Positions 46,701-60,340 of a stretch of DNA of 64,000 nucleotides are shown one piece after another. The notes beneath the pieces were generated by a model. That model saw nothing but the letters and a program-made list of their open reading frames with translations, did no database searches and had not been told where the DNA came from. Location: positions 10,852,046 to 10,916,045 of the forward strand of contig NC_135557.1 of NCBI RefSeq assembly GCF_964340395.1, given 5' to 3'. The stretch comes from Glandiceps talaboti. Lineage: Eukaryota; Hemichordata; Enteropneusta; Spengelidae. Position 1 is the stretch's first letter, and each line of letters begins with the position of its first letter. The position numbers and the translations under genes were made by a program.

Positions 46701-47446
46701 TTGTCATTTCTCTACAATTGACATAATATAGCCTAACATGTAATGTTCCTTTTTTGTAATAGGAATATTCTAAGGATTTCGTTGATAATATTACTGTTTC
46801 TGAGTATGGAAAGCGTTTAAACATTAAGAATGTGACAAATTTAATGGAAGGATCATACTATTGCAAAGGGCAGTACGATTGCATTGTTTATGAAAGTGGT
46901 TCTTTCGACTTAAGACTCCCCAAGGCTTCGGGTAAGTTGACATAAAACATGTAATTTGATTATATTAGTTTGAAAAACCATCTTCAGCAACATTCAATAT
47001 AATAAATTTAAGTAAGACAGTAAAATTGAATTAACAAATTACTGAATATATGGTGGGGAGATTATAAAATGTTTCTCTACTAGTTGCATCATAAATAATT
47101 ACTGCTCAGCCCCTCAGAATTAAACACTTACTACATACAACTCAGGCGATAAATTATAATCTCTCACTCCAGTCATGTACTCGATATTTTTCAGGAAAAA
47201 AAATATTCATATTTTTCAGCACTCAAAGTGAGTCAAGACGCGAGTCCAACAGGAAACATCCAATATAATTCCAACGGCCAAATAACTTTGCAGGTACTTG
47301 TTGCTGTATCAATATCGATCTCAATTGTCATCACCGTCACCATCACCATCACAGGTCTGGTAATCTTTCGGAAGAGAACAAACGAGGTAGAGGAATGTGC
47401 AACAAAAGATCAGGATGAAAAGTATCCTTTAAAACCCGACGTTTAA
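41732..47446 (+). CDS. IgTM-2: paralogous type I membrane protein with Ig-like ectodomain (7 exons)
   Basis: Exons: 41732-41807, 42437-42583, 44063-44260, 44495-44818, 45076-45203, 46763-46931, 47220-47446. They sum to 1269 nt, 422 codons plus stop, with the same phase series as IgTM-1. Exon 1 is a leader (MFLFLFALYMILTEC...). Exon 4 has VSISCPL and ELNC. Exons 5-6 form one Ig domain with ILDC, CEWIFNG and EGSYYC, followed by the CKGQYDC signature. Exon 7 has a membrane span rich in Ile, Val and Thr, an FRKR stop-transfer and a 22-residue acidic tail with a single Tyr (EKYPLKPDV end). Exon order, lengths and motifs show that it arose with IgTM-1 from one ancestor. Sequence divergence is large, so the duplication is old or the ectodomain evolves fast. 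Function is unknown; a cell-surface recognition role is an inference. Confidence 0.88.
42437..42583 (+). CDS. IgTM-2 exon 2
   Basis: The exon keeps NFGLGVI and ILYVPF from IgTM-1 exon 2 and ends in YICVDHCREG with two Cys. Acceptor TTTCAG and donor GGTAAGG are clear. No start-to-stop reading frame exposes it; it was found by alignment to the paralogue. Confidence 0.85.
43693..43752. repeat. (TTGA)n microsatellite in IgTM-2 intron 2
   Basis: Fifteen TTGA units. Confidence 0.95.
44063..44260 (+). CDS. IgTM-2 exon 3
   Basis: 198 nt, beginning LPCKKYCSPN, with an Asp-rich insert (DDSDDDH) and LSWYQY in the position of VIWW in IgTM-1. Donor GGTATGT. Found by alignment and phase. Confidence 0.85.
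44495..44818 (+). CDS. IgTM-2 exon 4, Ig-like domain
   Basis: Begins DCSKRQVSV, contains VSISCPL and a late LNCGTTGEYTF, and ends ITIQG before a GTAGG donor. Phase 1-1, as in IgTM-1. Confidence 0.88.
45076..45203 (+). CDS. IgTM-2 exon 5, first half of Ig domain
   Basis: Has APGEQAILDC (B-strand Cys) and CEWIFNGK (C-strand Trp). The intron that follows is phase 0 and about 1.56 kb long. Confidence 0.87.
46763..46931 (+). CDS. IgTM-2 exon 6, second half of Ig domain
   Basis: Contains NITVS and NVTN glycosylation sequons, EGSYYC (F strand) and CKGQYDC. It ends with RLPKASG before GTAAG. Not visible as a long reading frame; identified from the paralogue. Confidence 0.87.
47220..47446 (+). CDS. 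IgTM-2 exon 7, membrane segment and tail
   Basis: Preceded by ATTTTTCAG. Encodes a spacer, a membrane span of about 25 residues starting LQVLVAVSIS, FRKR, and a short acidic tail to TAA 47444-47446. Confidence 0.88.
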
Positions 47447-48065
47447 ACTGAACCCTTACTTTAGTTTTTCGTGTATTATATAAAACGATGAATCATAGCA
47501 TACTCCAGTTATATTATTTGTTTTCGTGACAAGTCCAAGGGTACCAAACATAATGTAAGCTGTCCCTTTATAAAAATGACATTTCGCGTTTACGTATCGG
47601 ATAATAGAAAAAAACGAACATTTTCTCGAGTTCTACTATATAACCTGACATTTGTCTCAGAAACTTGATGTATCGTTGACGTTAACATATATAGCTAACA
47701 CAAACAGGAAGAGTACCTTAGTCTCTATATTAAGATAGTTGCACAATACGACGTTCACGACTCAGTAAACTTTGCACAATTTGGGTGAATGCAGTATTGT
47801 AATACTAATATTTATGGCCCGGATATGGGTTTGGCGGACCGAGGTTGTGGAGCGGAAGGGTCCAACTTTAGAAGCCATACGATCGAATCGAAGTCCACAA
47901 AACCCATATAATATATCCGGTCCATAAAGGTTTTATCATATTCATCTATAAATAGGTTCGCAATCAGTAACGTGGACATATTTAGAAAAAGCCGCCGTTC
48001 GCTGTAAATCTCAGGCATATGCCAAAGCTTCTTTACATGTATGGCCTGGCGGATTGATTCTGGTA

Positions 48066-48336
<271 letters not shown>

Positions 48337-48398
48337 TTATGTATGATAGCTCTCCAAGGTGATCGAGCACTCTACTTGGCGAAAGAAGAATGAAACTC

Positions 48399-48501
<103 letters not shown>

Positions 48502-48999
48502 CTATACTTATACTAAGCCTGATGATGAATCGAACTTGATAGACTTTTCGGTTTCAAGTTATCTTTTGTTTTAATGGTTGTTTATTTTCAAATACAGATA
48601 GGAGAGGATTTTTAGTTACGTTAATGAACTATCTGAAGTGAACTATCAAATCATAATTTATGTAAAATATTGTACAACTTTTGATGTTTTGCTTTACTGT
48701 AATAGCTGTAGTTTGTACATACATATATATCCACAATTTTCAGAAACCTATATTAGGCTACAGTCAGAATCTATTGCAGAGGGGATAGGCTAGGAAGAAG
48801 ATATTTTGCTAAAAAAATGATTGCACTCTCAAACAAGTTCACCCCCCCCCCTAAATAAAAACAAAACAGTACCATGAAGCCAAGCATTTTCGTAGTCCCC
48901 ACCCTTCCATGCTACACATATTTCAGTGTGTAATTATGGAAAGGTAACCCCACCCCACACACACAAATACACATACACACAAGTCATGGAGTCATGTGG

Positions 49000-49285
49000 A
49001 CTCATGATTGGCGATTGGTTAGAGTAGCTAGCTTGAAATATGCAGGTTGCAGGTTCGAACCCTGTCGCCGCCGTTTGTTTCTGAGTGGCTAAAGTCTTTG
49101 GGCAAGATTTGAACCACAGGTGTGCCTCAATTAATCATGTTGTATAATTGGGGACCTGGTAGGATAGAGGTTTACAATGTCAATGCTTTAATCCTAAGTG
49201 ATTGTAAAGGCTTCAATGGATTGTATGCTCTCAAGGGAATTGAAGTATAAAGGGCTGTTGTAATATCATACATTATTATACATAA
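49000..49285 (+). mobile_element. tRNA-derived SINE
   Basis: The head has a pol III A-box-like TGGCGATTGGTTAGAGTAG and a B box GGTTCGAACCC about 30 nt later. An unrelated body (CTTTGGGCAAGAT) follows, ending near GGGCTGTTGTAATA and an ATT-rich tail. It is a different family from the SINE at 9543-9830, judging by the body. Confidence 0.75.
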
Positions 49286-49289
49286 ACCT

Positions 49290-51185
49290 CCCGCCTTATA
49301 GAATTGTATGATATACTACATTCAAATAACAGTGGAAATCAACTCCAACGTCCATACATAACAATGAAACTTCATTTAAAATATTGCTGTGGCTTTGCAA
49401 AAAAAGTTTGCACATGTGGCTGTAAACTGTACTTGGATATGTTCAGGTAGCAATCTTTAATTTTTTTTCTCTTCTGGAACAGCATGATCCCCCATCATTG
49501 GAGTCGGGTGTCAAATGTGCTTGGTAAACGACTGCTTCTGAGGTTTAATTTTGTTCAAATCATGACCAATTATTTTTGGGCCCACTTCCAGACCTCATGA
49601 GAATCCCCCACCGCAACTGTTTTTCGTGCCCTGTCCAATTTTCTTCCCAACACATTTGACATAAATTCTGACTGCAGCCTTAGTTAATAAAAAGAAACGA
49701 TAAAAATGGGATCTTGAAATCCCAATCGTTACCGAAGTTGTCCTGGTTGTTCGTGGCATCACAATTAAGTAATGCAAACCAGAATGACGTAGAGTACATG
49801 TAGAGACACCACAGTATATACGTAGACGTACCAGTACAATGTTGTTTTAAAAGAGAAACCCCGCTTAAGTGTATAATTGGAGACTTACTTGGATATATAT
49901 ATTATCCACTTATTGTCTTTTGGCACGCGAAATCGCTTCAAATAGTTACGATATTTAGGACATCAACATCAACCAAAATAACTTTTATTGCCGATGACGT
50001 AGACGAACAAACTTTATATTAGCGACGAAACGTTGTAATGCATCTGGTTGTACAAAAAGATATGTTCTAGACTTGCTGTTATAGACCAACGAAGTAATTT
50101 ATATCATTTGTCAACAAATCGTACGAATCGTTTTTCATTAAATGTGTAACGTCATAAAACTTAACAATTGATGTTCTGTTTGTGTATTGGGTCTGTTTCT
50201 GTTAAGCGTGAGAGGGAGTATTCGTGTGAAGGCTTGATATGCAAGAATGACCAGAAGAGGGTGGATACGCTTCCACATGTTTCCAATGTAATTATACACC
50301 CACTATCTTCCAGTAAGGCTTCATTCACAGACACAAATCTACTGGCCCAGGGAGAGATTGTGTGTGGATGGGTGAGTAGGCGAGTGAGTCAGAGTGAGTG
50401 AGTGAGTGAGTGAGTGAGTGAGTGTGTGTGTGTGTGTGTGTGGGGGGGGGGTGGAATATACAGAATGCGAACTTTGTACATACATCAACCATAACAAATC
50501 AAACGTGACTGTTTTTCATTATGATGTTTAATTTTACATAAATATTTTGTTTTATAACTTGAATTCAAGTTTGCAGTTTCAGATAATTTAGTATATTCAT
50601 TGATAGTAAAGAATTGCATGTCATGATGTGTCATTTACAGCTTGTTGTTGTACGTAGCTTCTAATAGTGATGGTTCATTGGCATAGGTAATCATGGCGAT
50701 TTGTTGGAAAAAAAGGACACTAAATTTTAACTTGATTGACAACTCCAGAAATACGACATAAGTGTACCTATCGTCTTGACACCTATGTCAACCATATTGA
50801 TTTTTCTAACTAGGTGTCTGGCGACATGTATAAACAGTGTCATGTCTGAACTAAAACACAGTAATTACAAATTCATGACACAGGTTCGTAACCTACGTGC
50901 TTATTTTGATTAAATTCAATTTTACCACCTCCACCTACTATTTAGCAGGTACCATAACAGTTGCAATTCACGTCCATTGACTAGTTACCTGATGCGCGAA
51001 TTAAAGCGTAAACGACTTTAATTTCTTTACATTTATGACGTGCAGTTTGTAACAGCTGCAGTTCCGAAAGTCAAACTGACCTTGTATATTGAAAATGTGT
51101 AAGGGGTTGGACTGAATTAGTTGCTAGTCAACTACTTACAATCCTCATTTCCTGGTATCATGTAATAATTTATCACTATACACTG
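49290..51185. other. Intergenic, nothing recognised
   Basis: AT-rich; a 77-codon frame at 50168-50401 has no recognisable domain and runs into a (GTGA)/(GT) array at 50391-50447. No gene supported. Confidence 0.45.
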
Positions 51186-51199
51186 TATCTATCTATCTA

Positions 51200-51236
<37 letters not shown>

Positions 51237-51245
51237 ATCTCTCTC
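51186..51245. repeat. (CTAT)n/(CTGT)n/(CT)n microsatellite
   Basis: Short compound array followed by sequence shared with 9950-10040. Confidence 0.95.
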
Positions 51246-51838
51246 AGTCTGATGTTGCTGTCCTTCATACTACGCAGAAATAGAAATCGTATATTATAGC
51301 GATCAACAATTTTCGATGTAATGATACATTCAAAAAACTTGCACGATATTGAATATTCTGCTGACATACTATATGTTGACATCCCTTGTCAAGCTAATTC
51401 TCGGAGTTCGATACCATTAACCAGTAATGAAGCCGATACCAATGATAATTGCAATACCCACCTAAATGTAACATGAGATAAAATATCGATTATACTACGA
51501 ACTAACTAATAATTGCCCAGGTTAAAGTGTATCAGTTGATCAAGAAATGATTGACATATAGTCATTGACTCGCTTCCCCGCAGTTACTAGTAACTCAGTG
51601 GGGTATATCTATATTCATAACAGAGTTATATAAAAGTGGGTCGATAAAATACATACTAACTGGTTTCTTCTTTGAATGTACAGGTGGGGGCAGCATCCCA
51701 ATCATTTTTTTTAGTTTCAGTAAGGAAAGGTTTTTCATATCCTCCATCCCTGTTGGAGACTGACGGATAGAACCATACTCGGACAAAAAGTCAGCCTGTC
51801 TCTCTTGCTGCCAAAAAAATTAGATTAAGATATTAAAA

Positions 51839-51904
51839 AATATCTCGTGCACACAACTTATTATCTAGAGTGATCGAGATAATAAGTTGTGCGCACGAGA
51901 TATT
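51839..51904. repeat. 28-bp inverted repeat
   Basis: Arms 51839-51866 and 51877-51904 with one mismatch. The right arm is followed by a partial third copy of the arm motif (TATCTTGTGCGCA). MITE-like hairpin. Confidence 0.7.
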
Positions 51905-52000
51905 ATCTTGTGCGCATGACTTATCATCTATATTGCAAATGCACTAACTGGTTTTCATACTAATCTGACCTTTCGTGTCTTGCCTGTAAGATTTTGTCAA

Positions 52001-52164
52001 TATGTATCTTTTTTTTACCTATACCACTCAAGAGCTCTGTCTCTCCCTGTTAGCCACCCCAACATCCATGACCTCTCTGTCAGCCATTTTATGTCTCGTT
52101 TGTATTCTCTTTTCCTCCTCTAGATCTGTACTTGTCATTTTCATCTACTTATATCCTTCATTCC

Positions 52165-52223
<59 letters not shown>

Positions 52224-52382
52224 CATTTGTCTGCCCAGTATGTCTGTATGTCTGTCCTGCATGTCCGTCTGCCTAAAAGTCCGTCAATTCACCCATCCAA
52301 CCGTCCGTCCATTCATCTGACTGTTCGTCCGTTCATCTATCTTTATTCACATGACTATTGGTCTTGTCATTAAAATCCACAC
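52001..52382 (+). repeat. Partial copy of the CTGT-containing repeat
   Basis: Matches the internal part of the duplicated blocks: an ACCTATACCACTC start, a (CTGT)n at 52165-52222, then CACATGACTATT and TCATTAAAATCCACA. It sits directly before the first full block. Confidence 0.75.
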
Positions 52383-54917
52383 AGAAATCAATAAGAAACT
52401 GGGCATGCTACACTTTAAAATAGGGCGACTGAATGAGTACAGTTTATTGCTACATTTTGTCTATTAAAGTGAAATGAACTATATATGCCACCATACGGCT
52501 ATCAAATGAACACCACAAATTTAAAGGACACTTTCCGCACCCTTCATCGGGTGTTTGATACTAAGAAACTCATTGGCGGCCGAATGTCTGCATGGAAATC
52601 GCAATACATTTCAATGATTAATGTCATTTAAACTTAACGTAGCAAAATTACGATTTTATTATTGAAGTGTGGGTATGCAGTTCCTTGTTGGTTCATGAGT
52701 GGTTGAAAACCTGCCTGGTATCGTGAAATTCACTGTACTTTCTCCGTAGACCAGCTCGAAAGTTACAGATCGACTACTAGATTAAGGAAGTGGAATGATC
52801 TAAATATGTTGTTTGCCTTTTCAGATTTCATGCGGCCTTGAATATTGTGACGCACTTTCACGAATCGCTACGCTTAATGTCAGTTTTAAAAATAGATATG
52901 GCGTAAATCCTACCGGTCATATCATGTGATAGTTTACCTTTGTTCTAGTAAAGACAAGTGGTGTGCTTTGTAGAGTTTCAATGTAAGTAATCGTACTTCC
53001 CTCGTTTTCAAACAATGGTTGGAAAAGGCCCAAATTGGATTGGCCTTATCAAACAGTTCACCACTTAACTCCGCCAATAATGTCTAGATTTAAAATAAAT
53101 CAGACAAGTAATCGATAATCATTAGGTTTATCAAACAATAGATCAAATCACAATTCAAACCAAACTTGGTAACAATCGTATGATTAACCCCTTACCTTTA
53201 AAAATACACGATTTCACATTTCATCAGTTTTGATATGGCCATTCTCCAAATCTAAACTAAAAAACCGAAATGCTTGTAAAAGGTGGGACGCAATCGATTG
53301 TAGTAATTTGACGACACAATATTTTTTTTGTTGAAGTCATCTCTCTATTTTATTCTTCATTTCTGTCGACTCTGACCTTTTGCCTATTGCCTGTATGTCT
53401 CTTTCAATACGTATATTTTATCCTATACCACTCACCTGCTGTCTCTCCATTTAGTCTGCCCCCCCCCCACCTCTATGTCTGTCATTACTTTCTGTCTAGT
53501 TTGTATTACTCCTTCCCCCTCTCCGTACATGTATGCCAATTTTAGCTACTTGCATATGCCTGTCTGTCTGTCTGTCTGACTGTCTGTCTGTCTGTCTGTT
53601 CGTCAGGCTGTCTTTATATCACATGACTATTAGTCCACAGATTTTCCACAACGTACCCCTTGTAATTCTAATTCTTGATATTTAATAACAATGTTCTCAG
53701 ACGAGGACGTAGGTGCCGGTTGTAAAGGATAACAACGAGAAGGTATAGTGCACTGCATTGTTCGGGAAAAAAAGACAATGAAATGCATTGTTCAGTCAGG
53801 TAAATGTGATAAACACACTTTAAAACATACTAAAATGACATCACTGTTCCAGGTATCAGTCAACCCAGTTGAGCGATGATACTCTGAAAAGTAGTTCAGT
53901 GATATCGCGGACAACTGGGGTGACACTGAATAATTGTTCACATGATTTTTTCCTGACATTACATGAACTTGTGTGCATGAATGATTACAACCGTGGGGAC
54001 ATACACTCTCTAAAAATACAGACATACCCGAGTTATAAAATGTATACGTTGAAGTTCTTGTGACTTTTTCCAAGATATTAACTTTCGTTTAATTATGTAG
54101 TTTGAAGTGAACACTAAGTCATCAACATGTAATAAATAAAACAAAAATCCAATATTCATTGCACAAGTTTGTTTTTTGTTATTTATTAATTTTCTTCCAA
54201 CAATTTTGTATCTTCTGTTTGTCTTCCCGTTATTTGTCTCACCCTCATTATGCTGTCGCTGTCCACAGTACAAGGCTAACAAACTATCTATGCAAATATC
54301 TAACCTTTGGCTCAGTCAAAACCTAGGGTGTGTTTTGGTTGACATGTTTACATACCATGCCAAATATTACTTCTCCGTATTCCGTGTAATTTATTGTAAA
54401 AAGGCTAACAAACAACAGTAAATTACAATACCCACCCCTCCCCCAGTTATGTACGTAAATTAAAGAAAAAATAACGTAAACGGCATTGAAGCACAACATG
54501 ACTGTAGTCTATGTGACTGACTCATCATTTTGCTGTTGGCAAACATTCCACAGATACGCTAAGGACATGGCCTAGTTGCAAGGCACACATTTGTTCTTTT
54601 GTGTACATGTTTATCTATGTTTAAGTCCAGCCCCTTGGGACAAATACATTTTAAGAGTGTTGCTCACATCACCAGGTGGCATTACTATTAGTTTTCGGAA
54701 TCAAGACAGCGGCTTCGTTTTGGCAAATACTCTTTAGTTTTCTAATTTTACGCAGAATAAACACAGTTTTTTGTATTAAAAATATAAGATACATCTCATT
54801 TAAGTAGAACTTGTTCGGTAGTTCCAAGTGGAACATAATATGCTCTAGCTGATCACAGCTGAAGTAAAAAGCAAACATTGGTGAAAAATCGTTTTTTTTC
54901 TGTATTATTTATTTTAT

Positions 54918-55003
<86 letters not shown>

Positions 55004-55245
55004 TTTTAAATTGTTTATTTTGTATTATCTATTTTCTTTCTTTTATTTAATTCTTTTTCCTTTATGTATTTGTAAATTATACATTGCTAGCAATATTGTT
55101 AATGGCTATGAAATTGGCAATATAATTTACAAATAACGAGTTGGAATTATGTATGTGTGATACATATTCACGATGAAAAAGAAACACGGATGACTCAAAT
55201 TTAGTAGTATTTCATTTTTAGTATTTAATGAGGGAAAGCAGAGAA
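52383..55245 (+). repeat. Large duplicated block, copy A
   Basis: Collinear with 57282-60560. Shared landmarks in order: AATAAGAAACTG, GTTGTTTGCCTTTTCA, CAAACAATGGTTGG, CAAACAATAGATCAAATCAC, (CTGT)n, ATCACCAGGT and AACGAGTTGGAATTATGTAT. It contains a (TTGA)n array at 54923-55002. No open frame is conserved between copies. Confidence 0.85.
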
Positions 55246-55547
55246 TATGACATTGGACGTTCTCGCCAACGTCTATTATATAACCGATGGTTTCTCCTTA
55301 AGATTGTTCTGTTAAATCCGGTCCTAGACCATTAATCTCAAGGGGATTTGTACTTATATGAAGTTATAGTCCGAATTCGAAATTTTAGGGAGGGTTTTCG
55401 CCATAATGTCGTCAAGATGGGGTTGGGTTAATTTTGAAATTAAGCTAAGATATCGATGAACTTTTTTTACGAACATTTTACTAACACAATACATTTAAGA
55501 TAAATATTATAATAAAATATAATTTTAAATATATATTTGCAAGCTGT

Positions 55548-55862
55548 TTGGTTGGTCTTACTGTTGTACCCCATTTCACACATACTGATATATACCAAAT
55601 GGTGTATTTGTTAATTAATTATGATTTCCGTTTAATACATAATGAGTTCCGTACCATGATATCGAATTTGGCCTGTGTGGACAAACCACGTACGTGTCTA
55701 CCCTCAAAACAGAGAAGATGTTGCAAAAAAAAAACGTGTGAACTTAAAAATGCCCCAGGTCAACAATTAATGTATGAACTGAAGTTAATTCCACATGGTT
55801 GTCTGAACTTGGGAAGTTTCGAAGACATAAACAAGTTCGAAATGTGTCGGGAACATTTTTAG
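55548..55862 (+). CDS. Unrecognised 104-codon open frame
   Basis: A Cys/Lys-rich frame (PSKQRRCCKKKTCELKN) just upstream of repeat R2 copy 2. No family recognised, no splice sites confirmed, and it starts at a non-ATG codon (TTG). It may be part of a transposon or chance. Confidence 0.15.
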   Translation: MVGLTVVPHFTHTDIYQMVYLLINYDFRLIHNEFRTMISNLACVDKPRTCLPSKQRRCCKKKTCELKNAPGQQLMYELKLIPHGCLNLGSFEDINKFEMCREHF

Positions 55863-55974
55863 CTTAATATTGTTGTCCTACACCTGGAAATGTGATACTG
55901 TAGTCATTTTGTGATAAAAATGAAAATAATCACTTGTGCAGATCATGCCACACTTAAAAGATATATTCCGTAAT

Positions 55975-57205
55975 AGGTTAAAGACAGAACTGCCATATAC
56001 AAAGAGGATTATGGCTAATCTATGCGAATGCGGGAAATTCAAACTGCTGTACAGAGCACTAGCTTCTGGGTCTTGTTTTAAACATTTTTTCTGTGCTTCG
56101 AGAAACACACAGGTCATGTATCATGTACAATTTGTTTGTGAATGTCGTAGGATGGTAACTTGATACACAAATTAGTTGAAAATCAGTCTGTTCGTTTCAT
56201 AGAATGAAAAAAAACTTTCCAAATGAGACAAATTCCCCTGCAAAAAGCTGCTTAGATTGTGTGTCATTCAGGGTTATTCAAATATTCGGCATTTGCATGT
56301 GAAAAAAAACATATTGGGAATGTTTATATTTCGGTGATTACTTGCCAGTGAGTCATCACAAGTTCTCCTTCTCCATACATACATACAGTCAGTCCTGTGC
56401 AAAATAGGGTCCTAGGCGCCGGCAGTTGTCTTTTTAAGTAGTGGCCATGGAGTAAACTATTAAATAATATAGACAACTTCAATTTATTCGTGTGTATTTT
56501 GATTATTCAAATATTCATTGTTACAGTGTATACATTTAGTAATTATCTTCATTTCATTTTTATTCAGCTGAATTCGATAAACTGAAACACCTTTGTAGTG
56601 ACAGAATCGGTAAGGGCTATTTGGAGAAGATTAAAGTGCCTTGCCAATCTGTTAATACATTACAGGAAAGGGACTAATAACTGAATAAAAAAAAAACTTG
56701 TTGTATTTGACATGCAAACTTCGAGAAACAAATGTTAATAAATTGGCGGACGAGCTACAACCATGACAACGGACGAATTGAACTAATTCCTGCAATTAGA
56801 AAGTCATAAATTTCACTTTACGGACTGCTTTGCATTAACAGGAATATTCCGACAAGAGTCATTTCGTCAAATTCTTTTCATTTAGTTTTCAAGTGTGAAA
56901 ATGTGTGTGGTCGTGATTGGTTCTATGTTTTGTAACTGTGTTTTGGAACAGTTTCGGAAGCCACGCTAATCTTGTATTTTGTCTAAGCTTGAAAATGTGG
57001 TTACAGGGGTTGGACTTAATTAGTTGCGATTACATGATACCAGGAAAAGGGAATAGATATCTGACTCGCAACTAATTAAGTCCAACCTACTTAAAAAGAC
57101 AACTGTCGGCGACTAGGACCCTATTTTGCATAGGAATGACTGTATGTATGGAGAAGGAGAACTTGTGATGACTCACTGGCAAATAATCACCAAAATACAT
57201 GATAC
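55975..57205 (+). mobile_element. Repeat R2 copy 2 with inverted ends
   Basis: 55975-56430 matches 11600-11995. The terminal part (about 56330-56441) recurs inverted at 57088-57200, with CCAGTGAGTCATCACAAG, TAGGGTCCTAG and GACAACTGTCTTTTTAAGTA-type ends facing each other. This suggests a composite or foldback element about 0.9-1.2 kb long. A 75-codon frame at 55936-56163 lies in the shared part but is not kept open in copy 1. Confidence 0.65.
57008..57087. repeat. 22-bp perfect inverted repeat
   Basis: Arms 57008-57029 and 57066-57087 (GGTTGGACTTAATTAGTTGC...). A single arm with the same neighbouring ATGATACCAGGAAA motif recurs near 51104-51165 in the other arrangement. Confidence 0.8.
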
Positions 57206-58281
57206 TTTCGAGTGTGAGAAGACGGTATTATAGTAAATTTCACAATACCATATAGCGTTTCTGTTTGATACAACCACGCAGAAACCAATAAGAAACTGCA
57301 TACACCACACTTCAATAGTCCATTGCCATCATGTGTGAGGTAGAAATTGATTAATGTCTGATGACGACTGAATTCCGGGTTTGTGTTTAAAGCATTTTTT
57401 TCATCTGTTAAATCAGGTCAGATTACACGAACAATTCTAAAACATAATAGCACTCGCATTATTTTATTAATTTACTATAATACCGTCTTCTCACACTCGA
57501 AAGTGAGAGTTCGGCTACTGGATTTAAGGAAATGGAATGAGGATGTTGTTTGCCTTTTCAAATCTCATGCGGCCGTTACAGCTTTGATGAATAGCTCAGT
57601 TGAACATTTCGTTTTAAAATAGATATGACGTAAATCCTACTCATCATGTGATTGTTTACCTTTGTTCTAGTAAAAACAGTTGGTGGTTTGCTTCGTGATG
57701 TTTCCATGTATGAAATCTCTCTCTTTCAAACAATGGTTGGCAAAGGACCAAATGGAATTGGCCTAATCAAACAGTTCGCCCCATTACCCCCTAAATAAAG
57801 TATGGATTCAAAATAAAGCAGACAAGTATTCGATAATCACTATGGTTATCAAACAATAGATCAAATCACATTCCAAATCAAACTTAGTAACAATGGTATG
57901 ATTGCAATTGACCCCTCACCTTTAAAAGACACCGGATTTCACATTTCACCACTTTTGATGTAACCATTCTCCCAAAACTAAACCCAAAACAAAATAATTG
58001 TACAAAAATCTACTCATTCGAGTACAGCACTTTGGCTACAAAATACTCGTTGTCGAAGACATGTCTCTATTTATTTTATTCTTCATTTCTGTGTAATCTG
58101 ACATAATTAAGTCTCTTGTCTGCAGGTCTCTGTCAATATGTTTCCTTTTACCTACACCGCTCGCGAGCTCGGGCTCTCCCTGTTAGTCTGCCACCCCTCT
58201 CCACAACATCTCTGTCGTTGCTTTCTGTCTCGTGTTTCTCCTTTCCCCTCTCCGTACATGTATGTAAATCTCAGCTACTTA

Positions 58282-58283
<2 letters not shown>

Positions 58284-58322
<39 letters not shown>

Positions 58323-58341
58323 GCACGCCCGCCTGTCTGCC

Positions 58342-58410
<69 letters not shown>
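58284..58410. repeat. (CTGT)n microsatellite
   Basis: About 125 bp of CTGT with a short interruption; lies inside copy B. Confidence 0.97.
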
Positions 58411-60153
58411 GGCTATGTGGCTGGCTGACTGTCTGTCTCTCTGTCACATGACTATTAGTCTTGTTTTCATTAACATCCACATATTATTTGTTGACCTGAC
58501 TACGCCACTCTTGTAATTTTTATTCTTTGTATTCAATAACAATGTTGGCAATTGATGACCAAAGTACAACATTAGCAGACCAGTGTTACGTGCACAAGAG
58601 AACGTAGGTACCGGTTACAAAAGATAACAACGATACGGTATGACGTACTGTACTGTTCGGTAAAAATCAAATGGGTGGCATTGTTCCAAAACTACTAGGT
58701 TAACTAATCGATATTGTCCGATTGCAGACAGGTACATGTGATATGAAAACACTTGGGGACATACTAAAATGATATCACCAGTTCCAGGTATCAGACGACC
58801 CAGTTGAACGGTGATACAATCATCAATAGTGCAGTGACATTGTAGAAAAAGAGGGACACACCTGTCGTTGGTGGCACTACATAATATAATTGTTACAACG
58901 AGAATGTTTTCTAGCTTACCTGACAGTTATGGACTTGTATGAACGTAGGCTTATAACCATGGAGATATATACTCTAAACATACAGATACATCCATGGTAA
59001 ATATACAGCGTTACAACAGAGGATCAAGTATTTATAACCAATGGCATGTATACGTTGAAGTTCTTGCGAATGTTTCCATGATCACAAATTTCTTTTAAAT
59101 ATGTAATTTGAAATAACACAAAGTTTTGAGCATGTTTTAAAGGAAAAATCCATATTCATTTATCAACATTGTTGTTTGTTATTCGTTAATTTTATTCCCA
59201 ATTATATATGTCTGTTTGTGCCCCCGTTCTTTATCTCACCCTCATTATGCTGTCGCTGTCCACAGTACAATGCCAATAAACTATCTATTTAAATATATAA
59301 CCTTTGGTCTAGTCAAAGCCTAGGGTGTGTTTCGCGGCATGCGGTTTATACCATGATAAAAAGTAGTTCACCGTGTTCCGTGTATTTACTTGTAAATAAG
59401 GCTGATAAACAACATTAAATTGCAATAACCGCCTCTCCCCGAGTGATGTATGTAAATTAAAGATCAAAATAACGTCAACGGCATTGTAGCAGAACATGAC
59501 TGTGTAGTTTATGTGACTAAATCATAATTTGGATGTTGGCAAACATTCCACAGATATGTTATGGGCATGGGCTAGTTGCTAGGCTCAGATGTGTTCAATT
59601 GTATGCATGTTTTTTTTCTATTTTTCAGTCCAGCCCATAGGGACAAACATATTTTAGAAGTGGTGCTCACATCACCAGGTCGTACTATTAATTTTTGAAA
59701 TCAAGACAGCGGCTGCCATTTTGCAAACACTCTTTAGATTTCTATTTAATTACGCAACACTGTTTTTTTCTGTTAAATTATATTTAGGTAGAACTCGTTC
59801 GGTAGTTACAAGCGGAACATAACATGCTCTTGCTGATCACAATTGCAGTAAAAGGCAAACATGAAAACATACAATATTCATGATGGCATTCAAGTGATGG
59901 GCTACCCAGGTATGGACTTATAACATGTTACCCCCTGTTAACATACCCTGGTCATTGCATTTGCAGGCAAATATACAGATTTATTAGATTAATAAGATTT
60001 TCTAAGATGAAATGTTATTTACGCTATGGAGGTTAGAGCGATGATGGCCAGAATATGTCATATTCCCAAAATGGTGTTTACCACACCCCTGTGTTGCTAC
60101 AAGTAAAAATTGGTATATTAATCTCGTGAGAAAATTAAATAATATATTTGTGT

Positions 60154-60340
<187 letters not shown>

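Noticed and set aside
49000-49085. A tRNA gene
   Set aside because: The A and B boxes are present, but no convincing acceptor or anticodon stem; the non-tRNA body and tail indicate a SINE.
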